Source of the DNA: Coriobacteriaceae bacterium
GTDB taxonomy: Bacteria > Actinomycetota > Coriobacteriia > Coriobacteriales > Coriobacteriaceae
Length of the DNA: 64,000 nt
Reading direction: 5' to 3'
Assembly (NCBI GenBank): GCA_902363875.1
Contig: CABJBO010000003.1
Span: 62,001-126,000, forward strand
The notes beneath the pieces are model-generated. The model was not told the DNA's origin. It did not search any database and worked only from the letters and a program-made list of their open reading frames with translations. Both the position numbers and the translations under genes were made by a program. Positions within the stretch are counted from its first letter, which is position 1, and every line of letters starts with the position of its first letter. Below are positions 10,725 to 19,190 of this stretch, one piece after another.

Positions 10725-11723
10725 CTATTCGCTCGAGCCGGAATCGGTCGTCTCGGACGTGTCGGAACTGTCATCCGGGCTCTCGTCCTTCGTCTTGGTC
10801 GCAGCATCGCGCGACGTTCCCTGCGGCGTGCTGTTGGCCGTGTTCACGTCCTCATCCGAGGCCGACTGTTCGTCGGTCAGCGAGGTAATGACCAGCACTT
10901 CCTCGTTGTTCTCGGCCGTCGTCTGGGCGCGCACCACAATGGTGTAGTACACGTCGTTAGCCGATTTCTCAACAGACGAGACGGTGCCGAGCGGTAGACC
11001 CTTGGGGAACACACCGCCAATGCCCGAGGTCACGATGATGTCGCCAACCTTAACGTCGGAATCGACGCTCACGTACTCAAGACGCAGCGTGCCGTCAGCC
11101 TGACCCTGCAGCATGCCCTGGGCGCGCGTGTCCTGCACCATAGCGGACACGCCCGAGTTCTCATCGCCAATCAGGCGCACGGTGGACGTCTTGGCCGAGA
11201 CCTCGATAATCTGGCCTATGACACCGGCAGAACTCGTCACAGGCATGTTGATGGTAAGACCGTCGGCAGAACCCTTATCGATGGTGACGGTCGAGGTCCA
11301 GGCATCGCCCGAAGCGCCGACGATACGAGCTGCGGTTGATTTGAGGTTGTAGGTCGACTGCAGGCCGACCAGCCCCTCCAGTCGCTCGGCGGTCTTTTGA
11401 GCCTCGGAGAGCTCGGCAACCTTAGAGGTCAGTTCCTCGTTTTGCTTCTTAAGCTCGTCAAGCGTGTCCTGCGACGCCGTAAGGTTAGAGAACACGTTAC
11501 CGATCGCATTGAAGGGAGCCGCCACAGCCGAGCCCACAAAGCGCACCGGCGAGGTAATCGTCGTCACGCCCGAGCGCACGGCATGAATCGGTCCTGCCTC
11601 GCCCTCGCGGATGTAAAACGTGAGCAGCAACACCGAAATCAGGCTGAAAACAATCAACGGGCGCATACCCGTTGATTGTCGCTTGGTATTCAGATTTGTG
11701 GAGAAACCCGAAGATCGTGCCAA
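10725..11723 (-). CDS. mreC: Rod-shape-determining protein MreC
   Basis: MreC is a single-pass periplasmic/extracytoplasmic scaffold that contacts PBP2. The 332-residue product has a transmembrane helix around residues 22-40, a coiled coil rich in E, L and K (about residues 85-115), then the beta-domain with IVTSGIGGVFPKGLPLG. The tail after residue 285 is a low-complexity Ser/Thr/Asp/Glu stretch. The start is TTG at 11723 with AAGGTGG upstream. It is 21 bp from mreB. Confidence 0.94.
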   Translation of the reverse strand: MARSSGFSTNLNTKRQSTGMRPLIVFSLISVLLLTFYIREGEAGPIHAVRSGVTTITSPVRFVGSAVAAPFNAIGNVFSNLTASQDTLDELKKQNEELTSKVAELSEAQKTAERLEGLVGLQSTYNLKSTAARIVGASGDAWTSTVTIDKGSADGLTINMPVTSSAGVIGQIIEVSAKTSTVRLIGDENSGVSAMVQDTRAQGMLQGQADGTLRLEYVSVDSDVKVGDIIVTSGIGGVFPKGLPLGTVSSVEKSANDVYYTIVVRAQTTAENNEEVLVITSLTDEQSASDEDVNTANSTPQGTSRDAATKTKDESPDDSSDTSETTDSGSSE

Positions 11724-11744
11724 ATGGAATCCACCTTTTGGAAA

Positions 11745-12788
11745 TTAAGCATTGGTCTGGACGAAGCCGCCATCAAACGCATTGGCCTCGAGCACGCGGG
11801 CACAGCCGTTAACGACGTTATCGAGCGCCGTGGGGCTGACGTTGACCGAAACGCCGGTCTCATCGCGCAGGCGCACATCGAGACCGCGCAGCAGCGCGCC
11901 GCCACCGGTCAGCAAAATGCCGTAGTACATAAGGTCCGAGGCAAGATCGGGAGGCGTAGCGTCGAGTGCGTCCTTGACGGCCTTGGCCATCTCGTCGAGC
12001 GGCTTGTTGAGCGCGCGACGAATCTCCTCGCTCTCGATGCGCACGGTCTTGGGCAGACCGGTGATCACGTCGCGGCCGTTGACCTCAACGTCGAGCTCGT
12101 CCTTGAGCGGCACGGCGGAACCGACCTTGATCTTGATGTCCTCTGCCGTACGCTCGCCGATGGCCAGGTTGTAGGCATCACGAACGTGCGTGAGGATGGC
12201 CTGATCGAACTCGTCGCCGGCAATACGAATGGACTGCGAGACGACGATGCCGCCCATAGCGATAACGGCGACCTCGGTGGTACCGCCGCCGATGTCGATG
12301 ACCATGGAGCCGGTGGGTTCCTCGACGGGCAGGTCGGCGCCGATAGCGGCTGCCATAGGCTCTTCGATCAGATAGGCCTGGCGGGCACCGGCCTGGATCG
12401 TGGCCTCAAAGACAGCGCGCTTCTCAACCGACGTGACACCGGAGGGAACGCAGACGACAACACGCGGACGCGGAGTCCACGGATAGCGCTTCTCGGACGC
12501 CTTATCGATAAAGTAGCGAAGCATGGCCTCGGTAACATCGAAGTCGGCGATGACGCCGTCCTTCAGGGGACGAACGGCCACGATGTTGCCGGGCGTACGG
12601 CCGAGCATGCGCTTTGCCTCGATACCGACCGCCAAGATGCGCTCGTCGTTCTTGTCGATGGCGACAACAGAGGGCTCGCGAATGACGATGCCCTTGCCGC
12701 GCACGGAGACAAGCGTATTGGCGGTGCCGAGGTCGATGGCAAGATCGCCCGCATAGCTACCGAAGAACATATCCATCAAAGAAAACAA
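11745..12788 (-). CDS. mreB: Cell-shape actin homologue MreB
   Basis: MreB forms membrane-associated filaments that orient lateral wall synthesis. The 347-residue protein has the actin-fold signatures DLGTANTLV (phosphate 1), VIDIGGGTTEVAVI (phosphate 2) and LLTGGGALLRGLD (adenosine). The first codon is TTG at 12788 with AGGAG five bases upstream. Downstream in-frame ATGs at 12776 and 12770 lack as good a site. It heads the mreBCD-mrdA-rodA cluster. Confidence 0.96.
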   Translation of the reverse strand: MFSLMDMFFGSYAGDLAIDLGTANTLVSVRGKGIVIREPSVVAIDKNDERILAVGIEAKRMLGRTPGNIVAVRPLKDGVIADFDVTEAMLRYFIDKASEKRYPWTPRPRVVVCVPSGVTSVEKRAVFEATIQAGARQAYLIEEPMAAAIGADLPVEEPTGSMVIDIGGGTTEVAVIAMGGIVVSQSIRIAGDEFDQAILTHVRDAYNLAIGERTAEDIKIKVGSAVPLKDELDVEVNGRDVITGLPKTVRIESEEIRRALNKPLDEMAKAVKDALDATPPDLASDLMYYGILLTGGGALLRGLDVRLRDETGVSVNVSPTALDNVVNGCARVLEANAFDGGFVQTNA

Positions 12789-12849
12789 CGCAACTCCTGA
12801 TGTGTTGGATGATTGCTGGAAAACTACTAGCTCATCATACTAGCGCAAG

Positions 12850-12880
12850 CCCGGCACCTCACTTGCGGTGAAGCGCCGGG
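12850..12880 (-). terminator. GC-rich hairpin between the TPR gene and mreB
   Basis: On the minus strand a 13-bp stem (two G-U pairs) with the loop CGCAA lies between the TPR-gene stop codon and mreB. It pairs fully only as minus-strand RNA. No T-run follows it, so it is either a weak terminator or a processing or stability element. Confidence 0.5.
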
Positions 12881-12903
12881 CAAAGCTAAATCCCATAAGG
12901 TCA

Positions 12904-14208
12904 CTACTGGTTGTCAGCAGCCGAGAAATCCATATCAAGCGAAGAAACGGCCCAGCCGATATGGTTGTCGGAGCGCACGAATTTGACGGTGTACTCCTGC
13001 TCGCCGCCCTTGGACAGCGATGCCTTCACCTTAGCGGTCGTCTCGGTCATGGACTGATCCATGCCCTCGACGGACACGGTGGCACCCTGCGGAATCGAGG
13101 AGATGATCATCGACTTAGCGTCCTCGGACAGGCTCGAGGCCAGGCAAGACTCGGCCTTTGCGGTGTCACCGTCACCGGCAGCCTGGAACAGATCGGTAAC
13201 GACAGACTCCTGAGACGGGAAGCCAAAGCCGCGCGTGTAGGCAAAGCCCAGACCGCCCGCGGCGATCAAAATGAGCAGAAGCAGCACGATGAAGACTTTG
13301 AGGCCCGTGTGGCGATGGCGGCGACGGACCTTGGCCTGCTTACGATCCTGACGGTCCTGCTGGACCATCTCGGACTCGGACAGCGTAAAGAAGCCGGTGT
13401 CCGAGGGATCGGGCATAAACTGACCGGTCGCGCCCGTAGGATCGAGCGGATCGACGGCAGGAGCGTCCATCGCGGGCGCCGGAGCCGTGGCCATAGCCGT
13501 CTGGGCAGACAGCGCAGCAAGCGAATCCTGCACGCGGGCAAGCTCATCGGCCTGCTCGGAGGTGAGCTGGTAGATGCCATCGGCAGTAGCGGCGTTAAAG
13601 GCGTCGAGTGCGTCGGAGGGACGGCCGGCGGCAGAAAGCGCCTGACCCATGCCGGCGTTGAGCGCACGCGTGTCGTCGCGGGGGCCGGCGAAGTCGATAG
13701 CCGTGCGGTAGGTCTCCACGGCATCCGCCGGACGGCCGAGCTTAATGAAGCAACGACCGAGCTCGCCGAGTGCGGCGGCAGGAGCCGGATTGGCGCCGTC
13801 GATGGCAGCCTGACGGAAGGCGGTTCCCGCGTTGGCATAGTCGCCCGACTGGAACAGCGCATTGCCCAGGCCCAGATAGGCCTTGAACGGCGTGGCATAG
13901 GAAGCATCCTGCGTAGCGGCAGAGAAAGCCTGAGCGGCCGTCGTGTAGTCGCCCACGGCGGCGAGCGCCTTGCCGCGGTTGGTGAGCAGCGCGCCGCGCT
14001 TGCCGTAGGTACCGTCGTTGAGGGCGGCGGCATAGGCCTCGGCGGCCTCGGCATACATGCCCAGGTGCATCAAGGCGTTGCCACGAAGGTGATCGGCCTC
14101 GCCCATAATCTCATCGGGAGTCTTTGCCGCCCCAAGCATCTGGGCTGCAGCGGAAAAATCACCCGCGCGGTAAGCGGCGCGGCCCTGTTGGATCAGCTGG
14201 CTATTCAA
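12904..14208 (-). CDS. TPR-repeat protein with one transmembrane helix
   Basis: A 434-residue protein. Residues about 1-215 are tandem tetratricopeptide repeats (AYRAGDFSAAAQMLG, ALFQSGDYANAGTAFRQAA and others). A hydrophobic helix around residues 305-335 follows a basic stretch (RRRHRHTGLKVF), so the repeats are cytoplasmic and the last 100 residues lie outside. No catalytic motif is visible. The start is TTG at 14208 with AGGGG upstream, 12 bp after the cyclophilin gene, so the two are probably cotranscribed from the promoter at 14802-14831. Its partner is unknown. Confidence 0.8.
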   Translation of the reverse strand: MNSQLIQQGRAAYRAGDFSAAAQMLGAAKTPDEIMGEADHLRGNALMHLGMYAEAAEAYAAALNDGTYGKRGALLTNRGKALAAVGDYTTAAQAFSAATQDASYATPFKAYLGLGNALFQSGDYANAGTAFRQAAIDGANPAPAAALGELGRCFIKLGRPADAVETYRTAIDFAGPRDDTRALNAGMGQALSAAGRPSDALDAFNAATADGIYQLTSEQADELARVQDSLAALSAQTAMATAPAPAMDAPAVDPLDPTGATGQFMPDPSDTGFFTLSESEMVQQDRQDRKQAKVRRRHRHTGLKVFIVLLLLILIAAGGLGFAYTRGFGFPSQESVVTDLFQAAGDGDTAKAESCLASSLSEDAKSMIISSIPQGATVSVEGMDQSMTETTAKVKASLSKGGEQEYTVKFVRSDNHIGWAVSSLDMDFSAADNQ

Positions 14209-14219
14209 GGAAGTCCCCT

Positions 14220-14762
14220 TTACTCGTGAACGATCTCGACATGAACGATCTCGTCGCCGGCACGCAGCTGCGAAATCACATCGAGACCCTCGACCGTGGT
14301 ACCAAAGACGGTGTAACCGGAATCGAGATTATGCTGGGCACCCAGGCAGAAGTAGAACTGCGAACCCGCGGAATCGGGGTCCATGGAGCGTGCCATGGCA
14401 AGGGCGCCATCGACATGGCTGTTGCGCGGATTGGTGGCAAACTCGCCCTTGATGCAGTAGCCGGGGCCACCGGTACCGGGCATGCCGTCGGGGCCCTCAA
14501 GACCGGCAGCGACGTCGGCGCCGGACATGTCGCGGGTATTGGGGTCCCCGCCCTGGATAACAAAACCGGGCACATAGCGATGGAACTTAAGGCCATCATA
14601 GAAGCCCATCGTGGAAAGCTCGCAGAAGTTCGCGACATGAATGGGAGCGCCCTCGCCGTCAAACTTGACCTTGATGGTACCCTTCGACGTCTCGATTACG
14701 GCACACTCGTCGCCGACAAGCTGATACTCGGGCGTGTAGAGCTCTTTCTTAAAACCAAACAT
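14220..14762 (-). CDS. Cyclophilin-type peptidyl-prolyl cis-trans isomerase
   Basis: The 180-residue protein has the cyclophilin core: KFHRYVPGFVIQGGDP, then GALAMARS...SAGSQFYFCLG and YTVFGTTVEG. The conserved Arg and Phe/Gln active-site residues are present, and no signal peptide is seen, so it is predicted to be cytoplasmic. The ATG at 14762 follows GAGGAAGG. It is first in a two-gene unit with the TPR protein. Confidence 0.93.
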   Translation of the reverse strand: MFGFKKELYTPEYQLVGDECAVIETSKGTIKVKFDGEGAPIHVANFCELSTMGFYDGLKFHRYVPGFVIQGGDPNTRDMSGADVAAGLEGPDGMPGTGGPGYCIKGEFATNPRNSHVDGALAMARSMDPDSAGSQFYFCLGAQHNLDSGYTVFGTTVEGLDVISQLRAGDEIVHVEIVHE

Positions 14763-14801
14763 GTGGTTCCTTCCTCGTGCGTTTAAAGCATATTTGTACG
14801 A

Positions 14802-14831
14802 ATTGTAGCAATAAGCACGGGCTTACATCAA
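14802..14831 (-). promoter_or_regulatory. Sigma-70-type promoter of the cyclophilin-TPR unit
   Basis: On the minus strand TTGATG (14831-14826), an 18-bp spacer and TACAAT (14807-14802) lie about 40 bp upstream of the cyclophilin ATG. Confidence 0.7.
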
Positions 14832-14863
14832 TTGCGCACGTAGGTTATGCCGACTATGGCGAA

Positions 14864-16012
14864 CTAATTTAAGGAACGCTGCTGCGGCTTCCAGGAACCC
14901 ACATTGGCATCGTACTGGTTCAGCGCGCTGTTGCCGCCCTGCGCGATGGGCGCCAGGATCTCGCTTTGGTGGGAACTCATCGACTCGCCATCGGGAATGG
15001 CCAGCGAGATATCCCAGCTCTGGCAGATCACGTCGACGCGCTCATACATCCACTCGGCAAGCTGCTTTAAGTGGGCGATGTCATCCGCATAGACCGTATC
15101 GTCCTGTACTTTCAGGTTGTTAAGCTCATCTTGCGTCTTTTTGATCTGGTCGCGCAGGGCGTAGGCACTCTGCGACAGCTCCTGACGGGTGGACAGCGGC
15201 GTTCGGAGATAACCGTTGTTAAAGGAATCGATGACCTCGCCGATCTGGTCCTCGTCAGCGTAGGACACGATGGTCTGATACAGACCGTCGAGCCTGGTAT
15301 AGAGCTGATCATCGGTGAGCACGGTTTCTTCCTGGACCACCTCCGCAGAATCGTCCTGCTTGGTATCGTCCTCAGTGGCCTCGCCCTTTTGGCGCGTGGG
15401 GAAGGTGGTCTGTGCAGCTTGGCCAAACTGGTCGTAGAAGCCGGGCATGACACCCATGGGATCGGTCGTCACGAACCAATAGGCACCGCCGCAAACGACG
15501 GCAAGGACCGCGATGACGACGAGCGGCTTGGGGATATGACGCTTATGCTTGTGATAGGCGTCCTCGTCGGGGTGCACCTTGCGCTTGGGTTTTTGAGCAT
15601 CGTCATGCAGGGAAACGGGCGTGGGAATATCGACCTTGGGGATACCGAAATCCTTATCGAAAGCCGGCAGCACGCAGGTCTCATTGGGGTCGGCGGCGTC
15701 CGAAAGCACCGCAGCGGCAGAGGCCGGCGCATGCGGCACCTCGGTATCGATCTGCTCTTGCGTTAGGCGCGGAAAGCCCGCCGTGCGGCCCGCTGCCAGG
15801 TCGGATGCTGCCGCGTCCTCGGAGAGGATACCCGGAGCGGGGCGTCCACATTTGGGGCACGTACGATCATGCGGAGAAAGACGGGCACCGCAGCCCTCAC
15901 AGAACACAAACTCGGTGTGCTCGGGACCATCGCCCGGACCCACATAGGCGTTGCAGTAGGGGCAGAACGAGGCGCCGTCCTCGATGGTCTTAAGGCAATG
16001 CGGACAGATCAC
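14864..16012 (-). CDS. Double zinc-ribbon membrane protein of unknown function
   Basis: With GTG at 16012 the protein has about 382 residues and begins MICPHCLKTIEDG. The first zinc ribbon is CPHC...CPYC and a second follows (CEGCGARLSPHDRTCPKCG). A disordered Pro/Asp/Ala-rich region leads to a single membrane helix (PLVVIAVLAVVCGGAYWFV) near residue 170, then an outside domain with coiled-coil character. I chose this GTG because AGAGGAT lies five bases upstream and because the promoter at 16056-16084 would start transcription only a few bases ahead of the alternative upstream frame start at 16042. Its role is unknown. Confidence 0.75.
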   Translation of the reverse strand: MICPHCLKTIEDGASFCPYCNAYVGPGDGPEHTEFVFCEGCGARLSPHDRTCPKCGRPAPGILSEDAAASDLAAGRTAGFPRLTQEQIDTEVPHAPASAAAVLSDAADPNETCVLPAFDKDFGIPKVDIPTPVSLHDDAQKPKRKVHPDEDAYHKHKRHIPKPLVVIAVLAVVCGGAYWFVTTDPMGVMPGFYDQFGQAAQTTFPTRQKGEATEDDTKQDDSAEVVQEETVLTDDQLYTRLDGLYQTIVSYADEDQIGEVIDSFNNGYLRTPLSTRQELSQSAYALRDQIKKTQDELNNLKVQDDTVYADDIAHLKQLAEWMYERVDVICQSWDISLAIPDGESMSSHQSEILAPIAQGGNSALNQYDANVGSWKPQQRSLN

Positions 16013-16055
16013 GGCATCCTCTTTTCGAAGCAATTCAAACAATCGAGGTTAGAGC

Positions 16056-16084
16056 ATAACATCGCCAAGGCCCCACAGGAGCAA
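16056..16084 (-). promoter_or_regulatory. Promoter of the zinc-ribbon gene
   Basis: On the minus strand TTGCTC (16084-16079), a 17-bp spacer and TGTTAT (16061-16056). The predicted transcription start, near 16049, supports the GTG start at 16012. Confidence 0.6.
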
Positions 16085-16115
16085 GGCACCAATTCAACAT
16101 CGCCAGGGCGCGTAG

Positions 16116-18848
16116 TTACTTCTTCTTTTTGCTCGGCATCGAGACTTTGATGCCTTGGGCGGACTTGGTTACGCGGGAGCGCTTGACTCCGGTACTCTTC
16201 TTTTTCTTGGGCTGGGCCTGGGCCACGCCCTCGAGTGCGCGGGCCTCGGCCTCACGAACGGTGCGAGCTTCGCGGCGCTGCGCCATGTCGGCGGCGACGC
16301 GCTTGGCAAAACGCTCCGCCGTCGAACCCGTCGAGCTCACCTTGCCGCCACCGCGACCCAGGCGGACGCGCACACCGCGGCCAAAACCAGTTGCGGCATG
16401 ACGACGACGCGGCCTGAGCGAATCCATCATCGTGGCGAGCTTAAAGAACACCGAGCAGGTAAAGACCACGATGGCAGCCAAGAAAACCATCTGACCCATC
16501 GTCAGATTGGCAATAGACAGCAGCTCCGGGAATCCGATAACGCCTACCAAGATGCCGGCGACTACAAACACAAAGAGCACCACACGTAAGGGCGTGAGGG
16601 GCTGCGAGATTCGCCAGATCAGGCTGACGCTCGCCGCGCACGACGTAAGCAGGCACATCGTAGACAGCGTGAGCTGGCTAAAGCCAAACACGCGCGCCAC
16701 AAAGATATCGAGCGCCGCAGCCAAAATGACCGCAATCGACGCCGGCAGTGCCCGCTTGAGCACGTTCGTCAGGAACGACCCCTTCACGCGAGCATTGTTG
16801 GGCTCCAGGCCCAACACAAAGCCCGGCGCGCCGATGCAGAAGAAGTTGATGAGCGTCATCTGAATCGGCTCGAAAGGGTACGGCGGCAGCGCGATGCACA
16901 GCGCCGCCAGGCCCATCGAGAACAGCGTCTTAGTCAGGAACAGCGAAGCCGAACGCTGCAGGTTGTTGATGGAGCGACGGCCCTCGGCCACCACGGCGGG
17001 CATCGAGGCAAAGTCGTTGTCGACGAGCACGATCTCGGCCACGTTACGCGCGGCATCGGAGCCGGCCGCCATGGCCACGGAGCAGTCGGCCTCCTTGAGC
17101 GCCAGCACGTCGTTGACGCCGTCGCCCGTCATGGCCACGGTGTGCTCGCGGCGCTTGAGCGCCTGCACGAGCTCGCGCTTCTGCTGCGGGGTCACACGAC
17201 CAAAGACATGGTAGCGGTCCACTGCGGCATCGAGCTTGGCCGGCGTATCGAGCGTCGTGGCGTCCACATAAGCGTCCGCCCCCGGCACGCCCACAACGCG
17301 CGCGATCGACGACACCGTACGCGGGTCGTCGCCACTGATCACGTTGAGGGTCACGCCCTGCTCGTTAAAGTAGCCGATGGTCTCGGCCGCCGAGGTACGA
17401 ATCTCGTCGCGGATGGTCACAAAGCCCACGGGCTCAGCCTCGCCCACCATATCGCCATCGGGCGTAAAGCCGTCCACGAGCGCCACCACGAGCACGCGGC
17501 AGGTATCGGCAAGCTCGGCGACACGGTTCTCGACCTGGGCAAACGCACGCTCCGAAAGCACAAACTGCGCAGCGCCCATCACATAGGAGCCCTGCGCAAA
17601 CGAAGCGCCACTCCACTTTTTGGAGGACGAGAACGGAATGACCGACAGCGGCTCAGACACCTCGACCGGGCGATCGGCGTAATAGTTGAGCAGCGCCTGG
17701 CAGGTCTCGTTGGCATCGGCCGAAGTCGCACGCGCCACGTTAGCCAGCGCAAAATCGAGCACCGTGGTATCGACGGGAACGGCGGCGTCGCTCTCCCCCG
17801 CACCCATACCCTCGACCGGCAGCGGATACGTGCCCTCGACCTCCATGCGACCCGACGTGATGGTGCCCGTCTTGTCCAGGCACAGCACGTCGACGCGCGC
17901 GAGCGTCTCGATGCAGTAGAGCTGCTGCGCCAGCACCTTGCGGCGGGCCAGGCGCACCGTGGCGATGGCGAGCACCGACGAGGTCAGCAGCACCAGGCCT
18001 TGCGGGATCATGCCCAGCAGGGCGCCCACCGTGGACAGCAGCGCCGACGAGGGCACGCGGCCGGCCAGCAGCTCGGAGAAGCACCACGAAAGCGCGCTAT
18101 CGCCCGGGGTTCCCGCGGCATCCCACAGCTCGCTCACACTCGAGGAAAACAACGCCAAACCGAGCGGGATCATGATGATGCTCGCAAACCGCACGATGGC
18201 GTTAAGCGCGTTCATGATCTCGGAATTGACCTTTTTGACGTACTTGGCCTCGTTATTAATTTTGGCTACGTAGTTGTCGGCGCCGACATGGATCACGCGG
18301 GCGCGCAGCAGGCCCGAGTCGATAAAGCTGCCGCTCATGAGCTCGGAACCGGGCTGTTTCTTAATAAGATCGCTCTCGCCCGTCAGCAGGCTCTCATTCA
18401 CGAGCGCCTCGCCCGAAACCACCACGGCGTCAGCGGGAATCTGGTCGCCGCGCCCCAGACGGATGATATCGTCGAGCACGATCTGGTCCAGGTCGAGCTC
18501 CACCTCGGCGCCGTCGCGCACCGCAATGGCCTTCTTGGAGGTCAGCAGCGTGAGCTTATCGACCATCTTCTTGGAACGCATGGACTGGATGACGCCAATA
18601 GCGGTATTGAGGAACACCACGAACAGGAACGTCAGATTCTTAAACGAACCGGTCAAAATGACTAGGAACGCCAAAATCACGTTGATCAAATTGAACAGCG
18701 TGCAGAGGTTCTCGATGATGAGCTCGCGGACCGACTTGGTCTTGAGTTCCATGTTGCGGTTGATCTTACCGGCGGCGATGCGCTCCTCGACCTCGGCGGT
18801 CGAGAGTCCGCGCTCGATATCCGTTGCTGCCATACCACGTCCCATCAC
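16116..18848 (-). CDS. P-type (HAD-IC) cation-transporting ATPase, CtpE-like
   Basis: A 910-residue pump with the phosphorylation site DKTGTIT, the actuator motif LTGES and the hinge GDGVNDVLALKEAD. Membrane segments flank these domains in the standard order. The TM4 motif is PQGL in place of the PEGL of SERCA-like pumps. No N-terminal heavy-metal domain is present, so a Ca/Mg-type or CtpE-like cation role is more likely than copper or zinc export; the ion is not determined. The C-terminal 100 residues are strongly basic (GVKRSRVTKSAQG and a final KKKK). The start is uncertain: GTG 18848, ATG 18845, or ATG 18830, which has GGGA six bases upstream. Confidence 0.88.
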   Translation of the reverse strand: MMGRGMAATDIERGLSTAEVEERIAAGKINRNMELKTKSVRELIIENLCTLFNLINVILAFLVILTGSFKNLTFLFVVFLNTAIGVIQSMRSKKMVDKLTLLTSKKAIAVRDGAEVELDLDQIVLDDIIRLGRGDQIPADAVVVSGEALVNESLLTGESDLIKKQPGSELMSGSFIDSGLLRARVIHVGADNYVAKINNEAKYVKKVNSEIMNALNAIVRFASIIMIPLGLALFSSSVSELWDAAGTPGDSALSWCFSELLAGRVPSSALLSTVGALLGMIPQGLVLLTSSVLAIATVRLARRKVLAQQLYCIETLARVDVLCLDKTGTITSGRMEVEGTYPLPVEGMGAGESDAAVPVDTTVLDFALANVARATSADANETCQALLNYYADRPVEVSEPLSVIPFSSSKKWSGASFAQGSYVMGAAQFVLSERAFAQVENRVAELADTCRVLVVALVDGFTPDGDMVGEAEPVGFVTIRDEIRTSAAETIGYFNEQGVTLNVISGDDPRTVSSIARVVGVPGADAYVDATTLDTPAKLDAAVDRYHVFGRVTPQQKRELVQALKRREHTVAMTGDGVNDVLALKEADCSVAMAAGSDAARNVAEIVLVDNDFASMPAVVAEGRRSINNLQRSASLFLTKTLFSMGLAALCIALPPYPFEPIQMTLINFFCIGAPGFVLGLEPNNARVKGSFLTNVLKRALPASIAVILAAALDIFVARVFGFSQLTLSTMCLLTSCAASVSLIWRISQPLTPLRVVLFVFVVAGILVGVIGFPELLSIANLTMGQMVFLAAIVVFTCSVFFKLATMMDSLRPRRRHAATGFGRGVRVRLGRGGGKVSSTGSTAERFAKRVAADMAQRREARTVREAEARALEGVAQAQPKKKKSTGVKRSRVTKSAQGIKVSMPSKKKK

Positions 18849-18863
18849 GTCGCGTCGGTATAA

Positions 18864-18899
18864 GAAAAACCGCCCGGACCATGCGAGGTTCGGACGGTC
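18864..18899 (-). terminator. Intrinsic terminator of tRNA-Arg(CCG)
   Basis: On the minus strand a 12-bp stem with one mismatch (18899-18888 with 18880-18869) is followed by TTTTTC. It lies 11 bases past the tRNA 3' end and just ahead of the P-type ATPase start. Confidence 0.8.
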
Positions 18900-18909
18900 T
18901 CACGTTCGA

Positions 18910-18986
18910 TGGTGCCCCATGTTGGATTCGAACCAACGGCCTTCTGCTCCGGAGGCAGACGCTCTAATCCCCTGAGCTAATAGGGC
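18910..18986 (-). tRNA. tRNA-Arg (anticodon CCG)
   Basis: The 77-nt sequence folds as a cloverleaf: acceptor GCCCTAT/ATGGGGC with one G-U pair, D arm GCTC/GAGC, anticodon stem TCTGC/GCAGA around the loop CTCCGGA (anticodon CCG, reads CGG), T arm GTTGG/CCAAC with TTCGAAT, and an encoded CCA end. Confidence 0.95.
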
Positions 18987-18997
18987 CAACGTTTGGC

Positions 18998-19027
18998 ATT
19001 ATACCCAAGTGCACCACGGGCTATCAA
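18998..19027 (-). promoter_or_regulatory. Promoter of tRNA-Arg(CCG)
   Basis: On the minus strand TTGATA (19027-19022), an 18-bp spacer and a perfect TATAAT (19003-18998) end about 12 bases before the mature 5' end of the tRNA. Confidence 0.8.
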
Positions 19028-19079
19028 AATAAAAGAAAAAGCTTTGCAATTCCGAGGAAGACGCGGCTCAACGGCCCAC

Positions 19080-19109
19080 TTTAGAAGGCAAAAGCGAGTC
19101 TGATAGTAT
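19080..19109 (+). promoter_or_regulatory. Candidate promoter of the aromatic amino acid operon
   Basis: TTTAGA (19080-19085), an 18-bp spacer and TAGTAT (19104-19109) lie about 80 bp upstream of the DAHP synthase start. Only the -10 box is good. The predicted start of transcription, 19116-19118, falls just before a terminator-like hairpin. Confidence 0.4.
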
Positions 19110-19117
19110 AAACTCTC

Positions 19118-19180
19118 ATGCACCATATGTACACGGCTCGCGATGCGGGCCGTTTTTGCAAGGGTTATCCATCGAGGTGA
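19118..19180 (+). promoter_or_regulatory. Leader with terminator-like hairpin and 20-codon ORF ahead of the aro operon
   Basis: A perfect 9-bp stem (19133-19141 with 19145-19153, loop GAT, one G-U pair) is followed by TTTTGC, the form of an intrinsic terminator or attenuator. An ORF of 20 codons starts with ATG at 19118 and stops with TGA at 19178-19180, inside the ribosome binding region of the next gene. It contains one Phe and two Tyr codons, so a classical attenuation peptide is possible but not strongly indicated. No T-box sequence was seen. Confidence 0.5.
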
Positions 19181-19190
19181 GAGGCACACC

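Noticed and set aside
17142..18665. 507-codon plus-strand ORF
   Set aside because: It lies opposite the P-type ATPase; composition is that of an antisense frame (rich in R, H, A).
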